This document shows, in pieces, positions 51,501 through 59,807 of a DNA stretch of 64,000 nucleotides; within the stretch, counting starts at the first letter, position 1, and every line of letters begins with the position of its first letter. Below the pieces are notes generated by a model. That model did not search any database. It was not told where the DNA came from and worked only from the letters and a program-made list of their open reading frames with translations. The translations under genes and the position numbers were made by a program. This DNA is from Pseudoalteromonas luteoviolacea (GTDB lineage: Bacteria; Pseudomonadota; Gammaproteobacteria; Enterobacterales; Alteromonadaceae): contig NZ_JAKFZS010000016.1 in the NCBI RefSeq assembly GCF_021654285.1, positions 62,001 to 126,000 of the forward strand, written 5' to 3'.

Positions 51501-51821
51501 ATGACAGATAACGAGTATCATCAGTTAGCCGAAGCGTTAATGTTAACAATTGAAGAGCAGATCGACGATTGTGATGCTGATTTAGATTATGAATCTGCTT
51601 CCGGTATTTTAGAAATCATCTTTGCTGATAGCTCTAAGATCATCATCAATAAACAAGCACCACTGCATCAAGTTTGGGTAGCAACTAAGTTTAATGGCCA
51701 TCACTTTGAATTACGTGATGATAAATGGATAGATAACCGCTCAGGCGCCGAGTTTTGGCAATTTATGGCCGACGCTGCAACACGCCAAGCGGGTCAAAAA
51801 ATAGAGTGGCAACACGACTGA
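51501..51821 (+). CDS. cyaY: Frataxin-like iron-sulfur assembly protein CyaY
   Basis: A 106-residue CyaY/frataxin protein. The acidic first helix (EALMLTIEEQIDDCDADLD) provides the iron-binding surface, followed by ESASGILEIIF, IINKQAPLHQVWVATKFNGHHFEL-like strands and the C-terminal helix. It modulates IscS in iron-sulfur cluster assembly. ATG 51501 follows AAGGAG. It is divergent from lptM as in related genomes and overlaps the next gene by 1 nt (TGATG). Confidence 0.93.
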   Translation: MTDNEYHQLAEALMLTIEEQIDDCDADLDYESASGILEIIFADSSKIIINKQAPLHQVWVATKFNGHHFELRDDKWIDNRSGAEFWQFMADAATRQAGQKIEWQHD

Positions 51822-52474
51822 TGTTAGAATTTGTAGAATACGCTGCCAAAGCGCAGCACAAGGCAACGGTGATCTGGTTACATGGGTTAGGCGATTCAGG
51901 CAATGGCTTTTTACCGATAGCGCCAGAGTTAGATTTACCTGATTCACTGGGTATACGGTTTGTTTTTCCTCATGCACCAATACAGCCAGTGACAGTAAAC
52001 GGCGGCATGGAAATGCGTGCTTGGTATGACATCAAAAGCATGGATCTTGAAAATCGTGCAGATGAAACGGGTGTTCGAGAGTCTGCTGCAGCGGTTACAC
52101 AGTTAATAGAGCAAGAAATTGCAGCAGGGATCCCTGCGGATAAAATTATTCTTGCAGGTTTCTCACAAGGCGGCGTGATAAGCCTGCATTTGGCGCCTCG
52201 CTTATCGCATACTCTTGCAGGTGTAATGGCATTGTCTACGTACATGTGCGCACCGCAAAAGCTCAGTGCAGAGGCGACACAAGCTGCGCTGAATATTTTT
52301 ATGGCGCATGGCAGTCACGACCCAGTTGTACCGATGCAAGCAGGGCGCACTGCATACGATGCCCTTGTAAGTCAAGGCTACGAAGTCAGCTGGCAGGATT
52401 ATCCGATGGAGCACCAAGTGTGCATCGAAGAGCTTAAAGCGATCCGAGCGTGGCTAATCTCACGCTTGTCATAG
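51821..52474 (+). CDS. Carboxylesterase/lysophospholipase (LYPLA-type alpha/beta hydrolase)
   Basis: A 217-residue alpha/beta hydrolase of the phospholipase/carboxylesterase family. The oxyanion region is WLHGLGDSGNGF, the nucleophile elbow GFSQGGVISL (Ser near 111), the Asp in HGSHDPVVPM and the His in YPMEHQVCIEE. These enzymes cleave short acyl esters or thioesters. It is coupled to cyaY by a 1-nt overlap, sitting where adenylate cyclase lies in some relatives. Confidence 0.9.
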   Translation: MLEFVEYAAKAQHKATVIWLHGLGDSGNGFLPIAPELDLPDSLGIRFVFPHAPIQPVTVNGGMEMRAWYDIKSMDLENRADETGVRESAAAVTQLIEQEIAAGIPADKIILAGFSQGGVISLHLAPRLSHTLAGVMALSTYMCAPQKLSAEATQAALNIFMAHGSHDPVVPMQAGRTAYDALVSQGYEVSWQDYPMEHQVCIEELKAIRAWLISRLS

Positions 52475-52490
52475 TGAATAGGACATACAT

Positions 52491-53333
52491 ATGACTCAAC
52501 GAATAGTGATCAAAACTAAAATGACTGGGGCTGATCCACAGCCTCGCCGTGTTGAAACCGTCGGGTATCAATATCATTGGCGGCGTATTGTTACTGCGGT
52601 ATGTGTGGCAAGTTTTGGTGTGACTGCGTTGTCATATGGTGTGTTTACCTCCGTTTATGCAGATGAAGCCGAGCCACAAATCGCGATGTCAGTGAGCGCA
52701 GCCCCTGTACCAGCTGATGAATTGATTATTCCTCAGCCTAGCGTGTCAGACCTTGAGGTGCCTGAAGCGGCTCAAATGCCTAAGGTTGTTGATGAACCTG
52801 AAGTGGTAGTGAGCGCTGAGCCAGTTATAGCTCAAATTACGATAGAGCCTGCTCCTGAGGAGCTTCCAGTGGAGCCTGAAAAACCACAACAGGCGCCTGT
52901 TGAGACAGTGACTGAGCCACCTCAAAATAATGTTCAAACGCAATTTTCGGCAGATGCGCAAGTGGCGAGCGTCGCCTTGAATGCCAAGGTGGATACGAGC
53001 CATATTAGCCGTGCGGTGTTGACGTCAGGTATCGAAAATCGCGAGCCAATTAACGTATTAAAACACCTAGTTGAACCGAATAGATTCCAAGAAAAGTTAT
53101 TTTTCTTTACTGAGATCAAAGGGCTTCAAGGCGAAGTGGTGCAACATTTGTGGTTTCATCAAGACCAATTGATGGCGGACATTACGTTGCCAGTCAGCAC
53201 GCCGAGATACCGAACGTATTCGAGCAAAAATATTATGCCGAGCCAAACGGGAGAATGGCGCGTTGAAGTGATCACCCAAGGTGGGCAACTGTTGGCACAA
53301 AAATCATTTCGAATTTTAGCGAAGGCTCCATAG
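52491..53333 (+). CDS. DUF2914 membrane-anchored protein
   Basis: A 280-residue protein with a short cytoplasmic N-terminus, one membrane helix (about 30-52), a Pro/Glu/Val-rich low-complexity linker (about 60-155) and a C-terminal beta-rich DUF2914 domain (NRFQEKLFFFTEIKGL, WFHQDQLMADITLPV, GEWRVEVITQGGQLL). The domain presumably faces the periplasm. No function is established. It lies 18 nt before hemC and likely shares its transcript. Confidence 0.83.
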   Translation: MTQRIVIKTKMTGADPQPRRVETVGYQYHWRRIVTAVCVASFGVTALSYGVFTSVYADEAEPQIAMSVSAAPVPADELIIPQPSVSDLEVPEAAQMPKVVDEPEVVVSAEPVIAQITIEPAPEELPVEPEKPQQAPVETVTEPPQNNVQTQFSADAQVASVALNAKVDTSHISRAVLTSGIENREPINVLKHLVEPNRFQEKLFFFTEIKGLQGEVVQHLWFHQDQLMADITLPVSTPRYRTYSSKNIMPSQTGEWRVEVITQGGQLLAQKSFRILAKAP

Positions 53334-53351
53334 GAGCCGACAAGGCAAAAC

Positions 53352-54290
53352 ATGACAGATACAAAAAATACTGTGCGCATTGCAACACGTAAAAGCGCAT
53401 TAGCACTTTGGCAAGCAGAATACGTTAAAGCGCGATTAGAACACTTTCATCCCACACTGACGGTGGAGTTAGTGCCGATGTCGACCAAAGGCGACAAAAT
53501 CTTGGATACGCCTTTGGCTAAAATTGGTGGTAAAGGTCTGTTTGTTAAAGAGCTAGAACAAGCCATGTTAGAAGGGCGTGCTGATATTGCCGTGCACTCA
53601 ATGAAAGATGTGCCAGTGGACTTTCCAGACGGGTTAGAACTGCACACCATTTGTGAACGTGAAGATCCGCGTGATGCGTTCGTGTCTAATCAATACAAGC
53701 ACATCAGTGAATTGCCAGCAGGCGCCGTGGTTGGCACCTCCAGTTTACGTCGTCAATGTCAGATCCGCGAAGCACGTCCTGATTTAGTGATTAGGGATTT
53801 GCGTGGCAATGTAAATACCCGTTTGGCTAAATTAGATGCCGGTGAGTATGACGCAATTATATTGGCCGCTGCTGGCCTGATCCGCTTGGAAATGCCAGAG
53901 CGTATCGCAAGTTTTGTGTCTGTTGAAGAGTCACTTCCAGCGAATGGACAAGGTGCAGTTGGCATTGAATGTCGCAGCGATGATACGCGCATCCAAGCGT
54001 TGTTAGCGCCTTTAGAGCACGCAGCAACGAGAGCGCGTGTCCTTGCAGAAAGAGCGATGAATCGACGCCTAGAAGGGGGCTGTCAGGTACCTATCGGTGC
54101 GTATGCTGAGCTGCAACAAGACCAGTTATATTTGCGTGGCTTAGTGGGCGCCGTGGACGGGAGTCAAATCCTTCGTGCAGAGCTCTCCGGAGATATTGCC
54201 AATGCAGAAGCATTGGGTATTGAGCTGGCAGAAGCGCTGTTAGCCCAAGGTGCGGACAGTATTTTAGCGGAAGTTTATAGAGACGCTTAA
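53352..54290 (+). CDS. hemC: Porphobilinogen deaminase (hydroxymethylbilane synthase)
   Basis: A 312-residue HemC that joins four porphobilinogens into hydroxymethylbilane in haem synthesis. Catalytic Asp lies in HSMKDVPVDFPDGL near residue 85. The dipyrromethane cofactor is anchored to Cys244 in RLEGGCQVPIGAY. TSSLRRQCQIREARPDL and DLRGNVNTRLAKL are other signatures. It is followed directly by the fused hemD/hemX. Confidence 0.96.
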   Translation: MTDTKNTVRIATRKSALALWQAEYVKARLEHFHPTLTVELVPMSTKGDKILDTPLAKIGGKGLFVKELEQAMLEGRADIAVHSMKDVPVDFPDGLELHTICEREDPRDAFVSNQYKHISELPAGAVVGTSSLRRQCQIREARPDLVIRDLRGNVNTRLAKLDAGEYDAIILAAAGLIRLEMPERIASFVSVEESLPANGQGAVGIECRSDDTRIQALLAPLEHAATRARVLAERAMNRRLEGGCQVPIGAYAELQQDQLYLRGLVGAVDGSQILRAELSGDIANAEALGIELAEALLAQGADSILAEVYRDA

Positions 54291-54291
54291 T

Positions 54292-56115
54292 GTGAAATTT
54301 GCCATTACTCGGCCGCAAGGAAAAGGAGACGCGCTTGCCACTGAGTTGGCTAAGATAAATGTATCAGCACTGTGCACACCAGTGCTGACGCTCAATGCGG
54401 TTCAAGCATCCCCCCAACAATTACTCAGCGCGTGCGACGCCGATATACTCATTTTTATCTCGCAAGATGCGGTGATGAACTTTGCGCAGCAAATACAAAC
54501 AGATGGTTTGTCTGTGTCTTCGACTTGCCAAGTTTTTGCTGTGGGCACACAGACCGCAGATGCGGTGAAGGCGCATTTATCACGCCATGCCACAGTACCT
54601 GAACGTCACGATTCAGAAGGGCTGGTCGCGCTAACCGCGCTTCAGTCGGTGCAAGATTTACAGGTTGTGATAGTGAAAGGGCGCGGTGGCCGCACGCATA
54701 TTGCAAAAGCACTTAAGTTGCGCGGAGCGAGGCTAAGTACCTGTAATGTATATGAACGAATAGCAGCGCAAAGTCACGCTGATGACTGGTTAGACCTCTG
54801 GCAGGAAGCTAAAATTGACGGTATAGTGATCACCAGTAACGCAGCGGTTGATGCGATTTTTAATGCACAACAAGCGGCCAATCAAGCTTGGCTGCAAACC
54901 CGTATGTTTGTTGTTGTCAGTGAGCGGACAGCGCAACATCTTAAAATACAGTATAAAATAACCAATACACAAATCGTGGTGAGCCAAGGCGCCAGTACAG
55001 AGGCGTTAACACAAACGATAGGTGATTTAAATTCCCAACAGGGCAGCGCAATGACGGAAAAACAGCAAGAAACGTCGGCTTCAATCCCATCGAATGAGCC
55101 GCAGCAGGTGGAAACCTATGCAAAAAATGATACGGCCAAATTGAGCAAAACAGCGGTACTGGCGTTGTTGGTCGCTTTGACTGGGGTGGGTGCGGCAGGC
55201 GGTGTCTATGTTTATCATCAACAGCAAGTAAGCCAACAAAGTGGTCAAATAGCGCAGCTGACAGCGCAAAATGGGCAACTACAGTCACAAGTAAATGCGA
55301 CCCAAGCGGCATTAAACGATTTACAAAAGCAGTGGCAAGCTCAGCAAAAAACCATGGCTGCACAGCTACAGCAGCAGCAACAGCAAGTGCAACAGACATT
55401 ACAACACACCCTGTCACAAGCTCGTCAGCAAGTGGGTGGCGCGGTGAGCTCTGAGCTGCGTGCACTGGCGCGTTATGCCGAGTTCAAAGCGGCCAGTGAG
55501 CGTGACTATCTAGGGGCGGTGATTGTACTCAAGCGTTTGAATGAAGCGCTGTCGGAAGAGGTGGCGACAGATCCCCTTAAATTGGCGATTAACCAAGATA
55601 TTGCGATGTTACGTGCTTTACCAAAACCCAGCACAGAAGCGGTGTATATGGAGTTAGCGGGACTCATCGCGCAGGTTGATAAGTTGCCCTTGAAGACCAT
55701 TGATAAACCTAAAGATCGTGCCGTTGAAAGTGCTGAACTCAGTCGCGACATCAGTGACTGGCAGGCTAATCTTGTTCGTAGTTGGAACAAGATAAAAGCA
55801 GACTTTTTGACAATTCGACAGCATGATAAACCTGTGATTGATCCATTGTTAGATGCGCAAGAACAGCAATTAATACGCGCACAGCTGCGGAGCTATTTAC
55901 AACAGGCGCAAACGGCATTCTTAGATAACCAAGCCAGCATTTTTGACCAAGCTTTATCTGGGGCTCAGGTGACTTTAACCAGTTACTATCGTACTGATGA
56001 GTCAGCAAGCAACACGGTTTTGGAGCAGATACAAATGTTACAACGCACGGAGCATCCAGCTGTTAAAGCACCTCAGCTGGCGACTCCGAAGGCATTAAAG
56101 GAGTGGTTGCAATGA
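54292..56115 (+). CDS. hemDX: Fused uroporphyrinogen-III synthase HemD and membrane protein HemX
   Basis: One uninterrupted frame of 607 residues starting with GTG one base after the hemC stop. Residues 1-245 are HemD, which cyclises hydroxymethylbilane to uroporphyrinogen III (start FAITRPQGKGDALATEL; VIVKGRGGR; GIVITSNAAVDAIF). Residues from about 254 are HemX: one membrane helix near 283-305, a Gln-rich coiled coil to about 390, then a conserved extracytoplasmic domain. The internal ATG at 55051 (Met254, MTEKQQE) matches where an independent HemX would begin. No stop or frameshift separates the two. It overlaps hemY by 4 nt. Confidence 0.9.
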   Translation: MKFAITRPQGKGDALATELAKINVSALCTPVLTLNAVQASPQQLLSACDADILIFISQDAVMNFAQQIQTDGLSVSSTCQVFAVGTQTADAVKAHLSRHATVPERHDSEGLVALTALQSVQDLQVVIVKGRGGRTHIAKALKLRGARLSTCNVYERIAAQSHADDWLDLWQEAKIDGIVITSNAAVDAIFNAQQAANQAWLQTRMFVVVSERTAQHLKIQYKITNTQIVVSQGASTEALTQTIGDLNSQQGSAMTEKQQETSASIPSNEPQQVETYAKNDTAKLSKTAVLALLVALTGVGAAGGVYVYHQQQVSQQSGQIAQLTAQNGQLQSQVNATQAALNDLQKQWQAQQKTMAAQLQQQQQQVQQTLQHTLSQARQQVGGAVSSELRALARYAEFKAASERDYLGAVIVLKRLNEALSEEVATDPLKLAINQDIAMLRALPKPSTEAVYMELAGLIAQVDKLPLKTIDKPKDRAVESAELSRDISDWQANLVRSWNKIKADFLTIRQHDKPVIDPLLDAQEQQLIRAQLRSYLQQAQTAFLDNQASIFDQALSGAQVTLTSYYRTDESASNTVLEQIQMLQRTEHPAVKAPQLATPKALKEWLQ

Positions 56116-57236
56116 TACGCTGGTTATTTGTAGTCATATTATTTTTCGTCGTGATGGCAGGTGCCCATGTGCTGATCGATGAAAAAGGCTATGTCTTAGT
56201 ATCAGCGGGTGTGTATACCATAGAGAGTACGCTGGTTTCATTAGTATTTATGCTGTGTTTGACGCTCGCTATTGGCGCAATATTATTAAAGATAGGCAAA
56301 GCCATATGGCGTGTGATTGCTGGTGTTTCTAAGCGTCGCAACAAAAAACGCATAGCGCGCCAAGAGGCTGCATTTGAGCAAAGTGTTTGGGCACTGATCA
56401 ATGGTCAAGACGAGAGTTTAAGCTATGCGCTGCAAAAGGCTGAGTTTCCCGAAAAGTGGCGCGATCAGCAATGTGCAATTCAAGCTAAAGCCGCGCTTCA
56501 TGCAGGGCAAAAAGTGGTTGCCAGAGAGTATTTACAGCAACTCAGTGAACCCGCACAAAGCAAGGTCAGTCAGCTTTGGCTAGCAGCTGAGCAAGAGGGT
56601 CAAGCGTTAGAAACTTTAGCCCCGCAAGCGCAAATGAAAAAAGCTTCGCCGACGCAATTACATGCCTATATCAGTGCGCTGTTACAAGCGAGAGATTGGG
56701 ATACCTTACAGTCGACGATTATGCAGCGCCATAAGCAGTTACACTGGAGCGAATCGCAGTGGGATAGTTTCTTTCATGATTATTTTTCTGCTATTGCGCA
56801 GCACACAGATAAAGATCTTCAAGCATTGCAAAGCGCATTGCCTCGGGGGCTCAGAGCGCTCAGTCACGCAGCCTTTGTCACTGTGTGTGTGCGAACCGGT
56901 CAATTAGCACCAGTTCGTAAAGAGTTGATAAAGCTGTTGAAAAAAGACCAAGTGAGCGAGCTTGCCGAGATTTTACAGCACCTAGATGGTGCGGATATCG
57001 AATTGCGCAAATTGGTACAAAGTAAATTGAAAAAACAGCCAGAGCAAAGCGATTTACTGTTTTGCTTGGCATGTTTGGCCAATGGTGAGGGAGATCACAG
57101 CCTGGCTGCGAAAATCTTCGATACGTTATCGAATGAGCCGTGGCAAGCACTCTGGCAGCATCAAGCACAGAGGGCATTTGCTAAAACAGGGCAATATGAA
57201 AAGGCCTATTTGCTGTTGAGTGACCAGCATCATTAA
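56112..57236 (+). CDS. hemY: HemY-like TPR membrane protein
   Basis: A 374-residue protein of the gammaproteobacterial HemY family (not protoporphyrinogen oxidase). Two N-terminal membrane helices lie at about 1-22 and 38-60, followed by the signature region around AIWRVIAGVSKRRNKKR and TPR-like repeats. The molecular function is not firmly known, though the gene is always linked to hemD and hemX. ATG 56112 overlaps the hemDX stop (ATGA). A terminator follows. Confidence 0.9.
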   Translation: MIRWLFVVILFFVVMAGAHVLIDEKGYVLVSAGVYTIESTLVSLVFMLCLTLAIGAILLKIGKAIWRVIAGVSKRRNKKRIARQEAAFEQSVWALINGQDESLSYALQKAEFPEKWRDQQCAIQAKAALHAGQKVVAREYLQQLSEPAQSKVSQLWLAAEQEGQALETLAPQAQMKKASPTQLHAYISALLQARDWDTLQSTIMQRHKQLHWSESQWDSFFHDYFSAIAQHTDKDLQALQSALPRGLRALSHAAFVTVCVRTGQLAPVRKELIKLLKKDQVSELAEILQHLDGADIELRKLVQSKLKKQPEQSDLLFCLACLANGEGDHSLAAKIFDTLSNEPWQALWQHQAQRAFAKTGQYEKAYLLLSDQHH

Positions 57237-57238
57237 CG

Positions 57239-57266
57239 AAAAGCCAGCGACAACGCTGGCTTTTTT
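57239..57266 (+). terminator. Terminator of the cyaY-hem operon
   Basis: AGCCAGCG (57242-57249) and CGCTGGCT (57254-57261) form an 8-bp GC-rich stem with the loop ACAA, flanked by A residues and followed by TTTTT. It begins three bases past the hemY stop. Confidence 0.9.
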
Positions 57267-57402
57267 GTATTTTATTACTTATCAGCATATTGGCTGTCTA
57301 ATGTCAGAGGTCTGTTTAGTTTATTTTTGCGGATAATTGTCCTTGTATCTAAACTTAAGATGCGTATGATCTGAAAAATTTTATCTGCAAACCGAGTGCC
57401 TT

Positions 57403-58398
57403 ATGATCAATACCAAACTACCTTTACTTGATTTACACCGCCACTTAGACGGTAATGTGCGTGCTGAAACAATTTTAGACCTCGGTCAAAAATTTAACAT
57501 GCCGCTGCCAGCACACGATGTTGAGGGCCTGAGGCCGCATGTGCAAGTACTCGATAATGCGCCAAACTTGATGGCATTTTTAGCCAAACTAGATTGGGGT
57601 GTGAAGGTACTGGGTGATTATGATGCATGTCGTCGTATTGCAGTTGAAAATGTTGAAGATGCTATCGCGCAAAATATGGATTATACAGAACTGCGCTTCA
57701 GCCCATATTACATGGCAAAAACACATAACTTGCATCCGCAAGGTGTGGTAGAAGCGGTTGTTGATGGTATAAAGTCAGCCAGTGCCGAGCGTGATATTAA
57801 AGTGAATTTAATCGGTATTATGTCACGTACTTTTGGTGTCGAAAAATGCCAGTACGAGCTAGATGCACTGTTGGCATTTAAAAATGACTTAGTTGCGATT
57901 GATTTAGCGGGTGACGAAATCGGTTTCCCTGGCGAGCTATTCATTGATCACTTTAAGCAAGTGCGCGATGCGTACCTTGGCGCGACTATTCATGCAGGTG
58001 AAGCAAAAGGCGCAAGCAGTATTTGGCAGGCCATTCAAGAGCTCGGTGCCACACGTATCGGACACGGTGTAAAGGCCATTGAAGATCCTAAGCTAATGGA
58101 CTATTTACGTGATAACCGCATTGGTATTGAGTCTTGCTTAACCAGCAACTTACAAACTAGCACAGTTGCAAGCATTGAAACACACCCACTCAAGCAGTTT
58201 TTAGATCATGGTATTTTGGCGACCATCAATACCGATGACCCGGCTGTGCAAGGGGTAGAGCTTGATAATGAGTTTGAAAAAGCAGCGCCGCTAGCTGGCT
58301 TGAGCGAGTCGGACATCATAAAAGCACAACACAATGCCATCGAAATTGCATTTTTGAGTGATGCGGATAAGCAAGTGCTTTTGAATAAATACGCTTAA
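57403..58398 (+). CDS. add: Adenosine deaminase
   Basis: A 331-residue zinc enzyme that deaminates adenosine to inosine in purine salvage. The first metal pair is in LDLHRHLDGNVRAE, followed by HAGEAKGAS (His and catalytic Glu), RIGHGVKAIED and the Asp pair in TINTDDPAVQG. All catalytic residues of the family are present. It is a single-gene unit after the hem operon terminator. Confidence 0.95.
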   Translation: MINTKLPLLDLHRHLDGNVRAETILDLGQKFNMPLPAHDVEGLRPHVQVLDNAPNLMAFLAKLDWGVKVLGDYDACRRIAVENVEDAIAQNMDYTELRFSPYYMAKTHNLHPQGVVEAVVDGIKSASAERDIKVNLIGIMSRTFGVEKCQYELDALLAFKNDLVAIDLAGDEIGFPGELFIDHFKQVRDAYLGATIHAGEAKGASSIWQAIQELGATRIGHGVKAIEDPKLMDYLRDNRIGIESCLTSNLQTSTVASIETHPLKQFLDHGILATINTDDPAVQGVELDNEFEKAAPLAGLSESDIIKAQHNAIEIAFLSDADKQVLLNKYA

Positions 58399-58402
58399 TT
58401 CA

Positions 58403-58432
58403 TTAAGCTGCTCAGTGCGCTGAGCAGCTTAA
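58403..58432. terminator. Hairpin between add and the CBS gene
   Basis: TTAAGCTGCTCAG (58403-58415) pairs perfectly with CTGAGCAGCTTAA (58420-58432), 13 bp with a 4-nt loop. It overlaps the end of the convergent CBS-protein gene. The T tract is weak on either side. Confidence 0.5.
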
Positions 58433-58822
58433 ATAATTGTCTTTCAATGCCGCGATGACCTGACTGCGTGTCACAATGGCAATCACTTTTTCATCTTCCA
58501 GTACTGGGTAAATCTTGGGTTTGTTTTGCTGCATTTGAGTGGCTAAATCTACCACTGTGGTTGCCTTGGTGACCGACAGCGTCTCTTTACTCATTAACTC
58601 GGCAACTTGATTGCTCCCATCACAGAAATAACTACTTTGAAGAAGCGGGGCAAGCAACTGCTGCTCAGAGATAAAGCCGACGAGGTGGCCTTCACTGTCT
58701 TGCACTGGGGCACCAAATAACCCAAATTGCTGTAATTGCGTAATCGCATCAGTAATGTCAGTGTCGGGTGTGATTTTTGGAAATTGTACCGACATGATGT
58801 CAGAGATAAATTGTTTTGCCAT
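58412..58822 (-). CDS. CBS-domain pair protein
   Basis: A 136-residue protein made only of two CBS motifs (about 1-60 with LFGAPVQDSEGHLVGFISEQQLL, and 75-130 with YPVLEDEKVIAIVTRSQVIAAL). CBS pairs bind adenine nucleotides and act as energy or ionic sensors. With no enzyme domain attached, it probably regulates another protein in trans. It converges with add. Confidence 0.88.
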   Translation of the reverse strand: MAKQFISDIMSVQFPKITPDTDITDAITQLQQFGLFGAPVQDSEGHLVGFISEQQLLAPLLQSSYFCDGSNQVAELMSKETLSVTKATTVVDLATQMQQNKPKIYPVLEDEKVIAIVTRSQVIAALKDNYLSCSAH

Positions 58823-58951
58823 GATAGCTCTCCTGTTAAGTGATAGAGCTAGTATGGATGAAGGATAATCATTTTTAAAATTGATTATTTGTATTATATT
58901 GATAGGTTTTACAGATTGAACGCGCGGTTTGGCAACCGCGCATAGCGTGCA

Positions 58952-59665
58952 TTATTTGATAAATGCAAATGCATCCGCGAACATAAAGTCGCGCTGTGCA
59001 CCGTGATTGATAAAGTCATCACGTACAATACCAATCATGTCGAAACGGCCAGCCATATAAACACTGTATGGTTCTAAGGATACGATATCTTTCATCACGG
59101 CTTGGTGTACATAGCCAGTATGACCTGTCCAATTGTCAGATGCATTTTCAACAACCGGGATGAATTGGAAATTCGCTTGGCTGTTAGCCCACGCTTCCAT
59201 TTCTGCTTTTGCATAGAGTGCAGATTCTTCTTTCACACCCCAGTAGAACAACACAGGTTGGTCATAGTTAATTTCAGCTAGGTAGTCAGCCATTGATTTA
59301 ACGTAAGAAAAACCAGTGCCGCCGGCTAGCAATACTAAAGGTCTTGATTGCTCAGGGCGAACTTGAGAGACACCCAATCCGACTTCTAAATCCACTTCAA
59401 CATCGTTGCTATGCGCTTCTCTAAGGTGATCAAGCGCTTGCATCGCGTATGAATCGGCACCTGATGCACCAATATGTAGTTCAAGTTCTTGCTTTCTTGA
59501 CGGGCTGCTGGCAATAGAGAAAGCTCGTTTATCTTTCTCGCCAAGTACGAGTTGTAAATAGTGTCCCGCAGAAAACTCTGCATCATGTTGTGGCTTTAAG
59601 AGCACTTTATGAACAAATTCAGTGAGAGGAGAAATGGCCTCTACACGCGCTTTTAGTATTTGCAT
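58952..59665 (-). CDS. fre: NAD(P)H-flavin reductase
   Basis: A 237-residue flavin reductase of the ferredoxin-NADP reductase superfamily. The flavin-contact motif RAFSIASSPS lies near residues 50-59 and the nucleotide motif LLAGGTGFSYVKSM near 112. It reduces free flavins, which can in turn reduce ferric iron or activate other enzymes. The fre-ubiD adjacency matches E. coli. Confidence 0.92.
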   Translation of the reverse strand: MQILKARVEAISPLTEFVHKVLLKPQHDAEFSAGHYLQLVLGEKDKRAFSIASSPSRKQELELHIGASGADSYAMQALDHLREAHSNDVEVDLEVGLGVSQVRPEQSRPLVLLAGGTGFSYVKSMADYLAEINYDQPVLFYWGVKEESALYAKAEMEAWANSQANFQFIPVVENASDNWTGHTGYVHQAVMKDIVSLEPYSVYMAGRFDMIGIVRDDFINHGAQRDFMFADAFAFIK

Positions 59666-59807
59666 TTCAAACCTTAATAATTAAGCACTTTGGCGAAAGT
59701 ATGCGCACTGTAACATATTTGGTCGCAGTTTTGATATATCGTCCGCTGTGATTGTTTCCCCAATTTGTAAACAATCACAGCCAACTTAAGCACATAGCGA
59801 TGTGCGG

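Noticed and set aside
55300..55420. CAG/CAA-rich stretch resembling a tandem repeat
   Set aside because: It encodes the Gln-rich coiled coil of HemX with mixed codons and no fixed unit.
54455..55465. Two minus-strand frames of 85 and 174 codons opposite hemDX
   Set aside because: They are antisense to well-supported coding sequence and show no family features.
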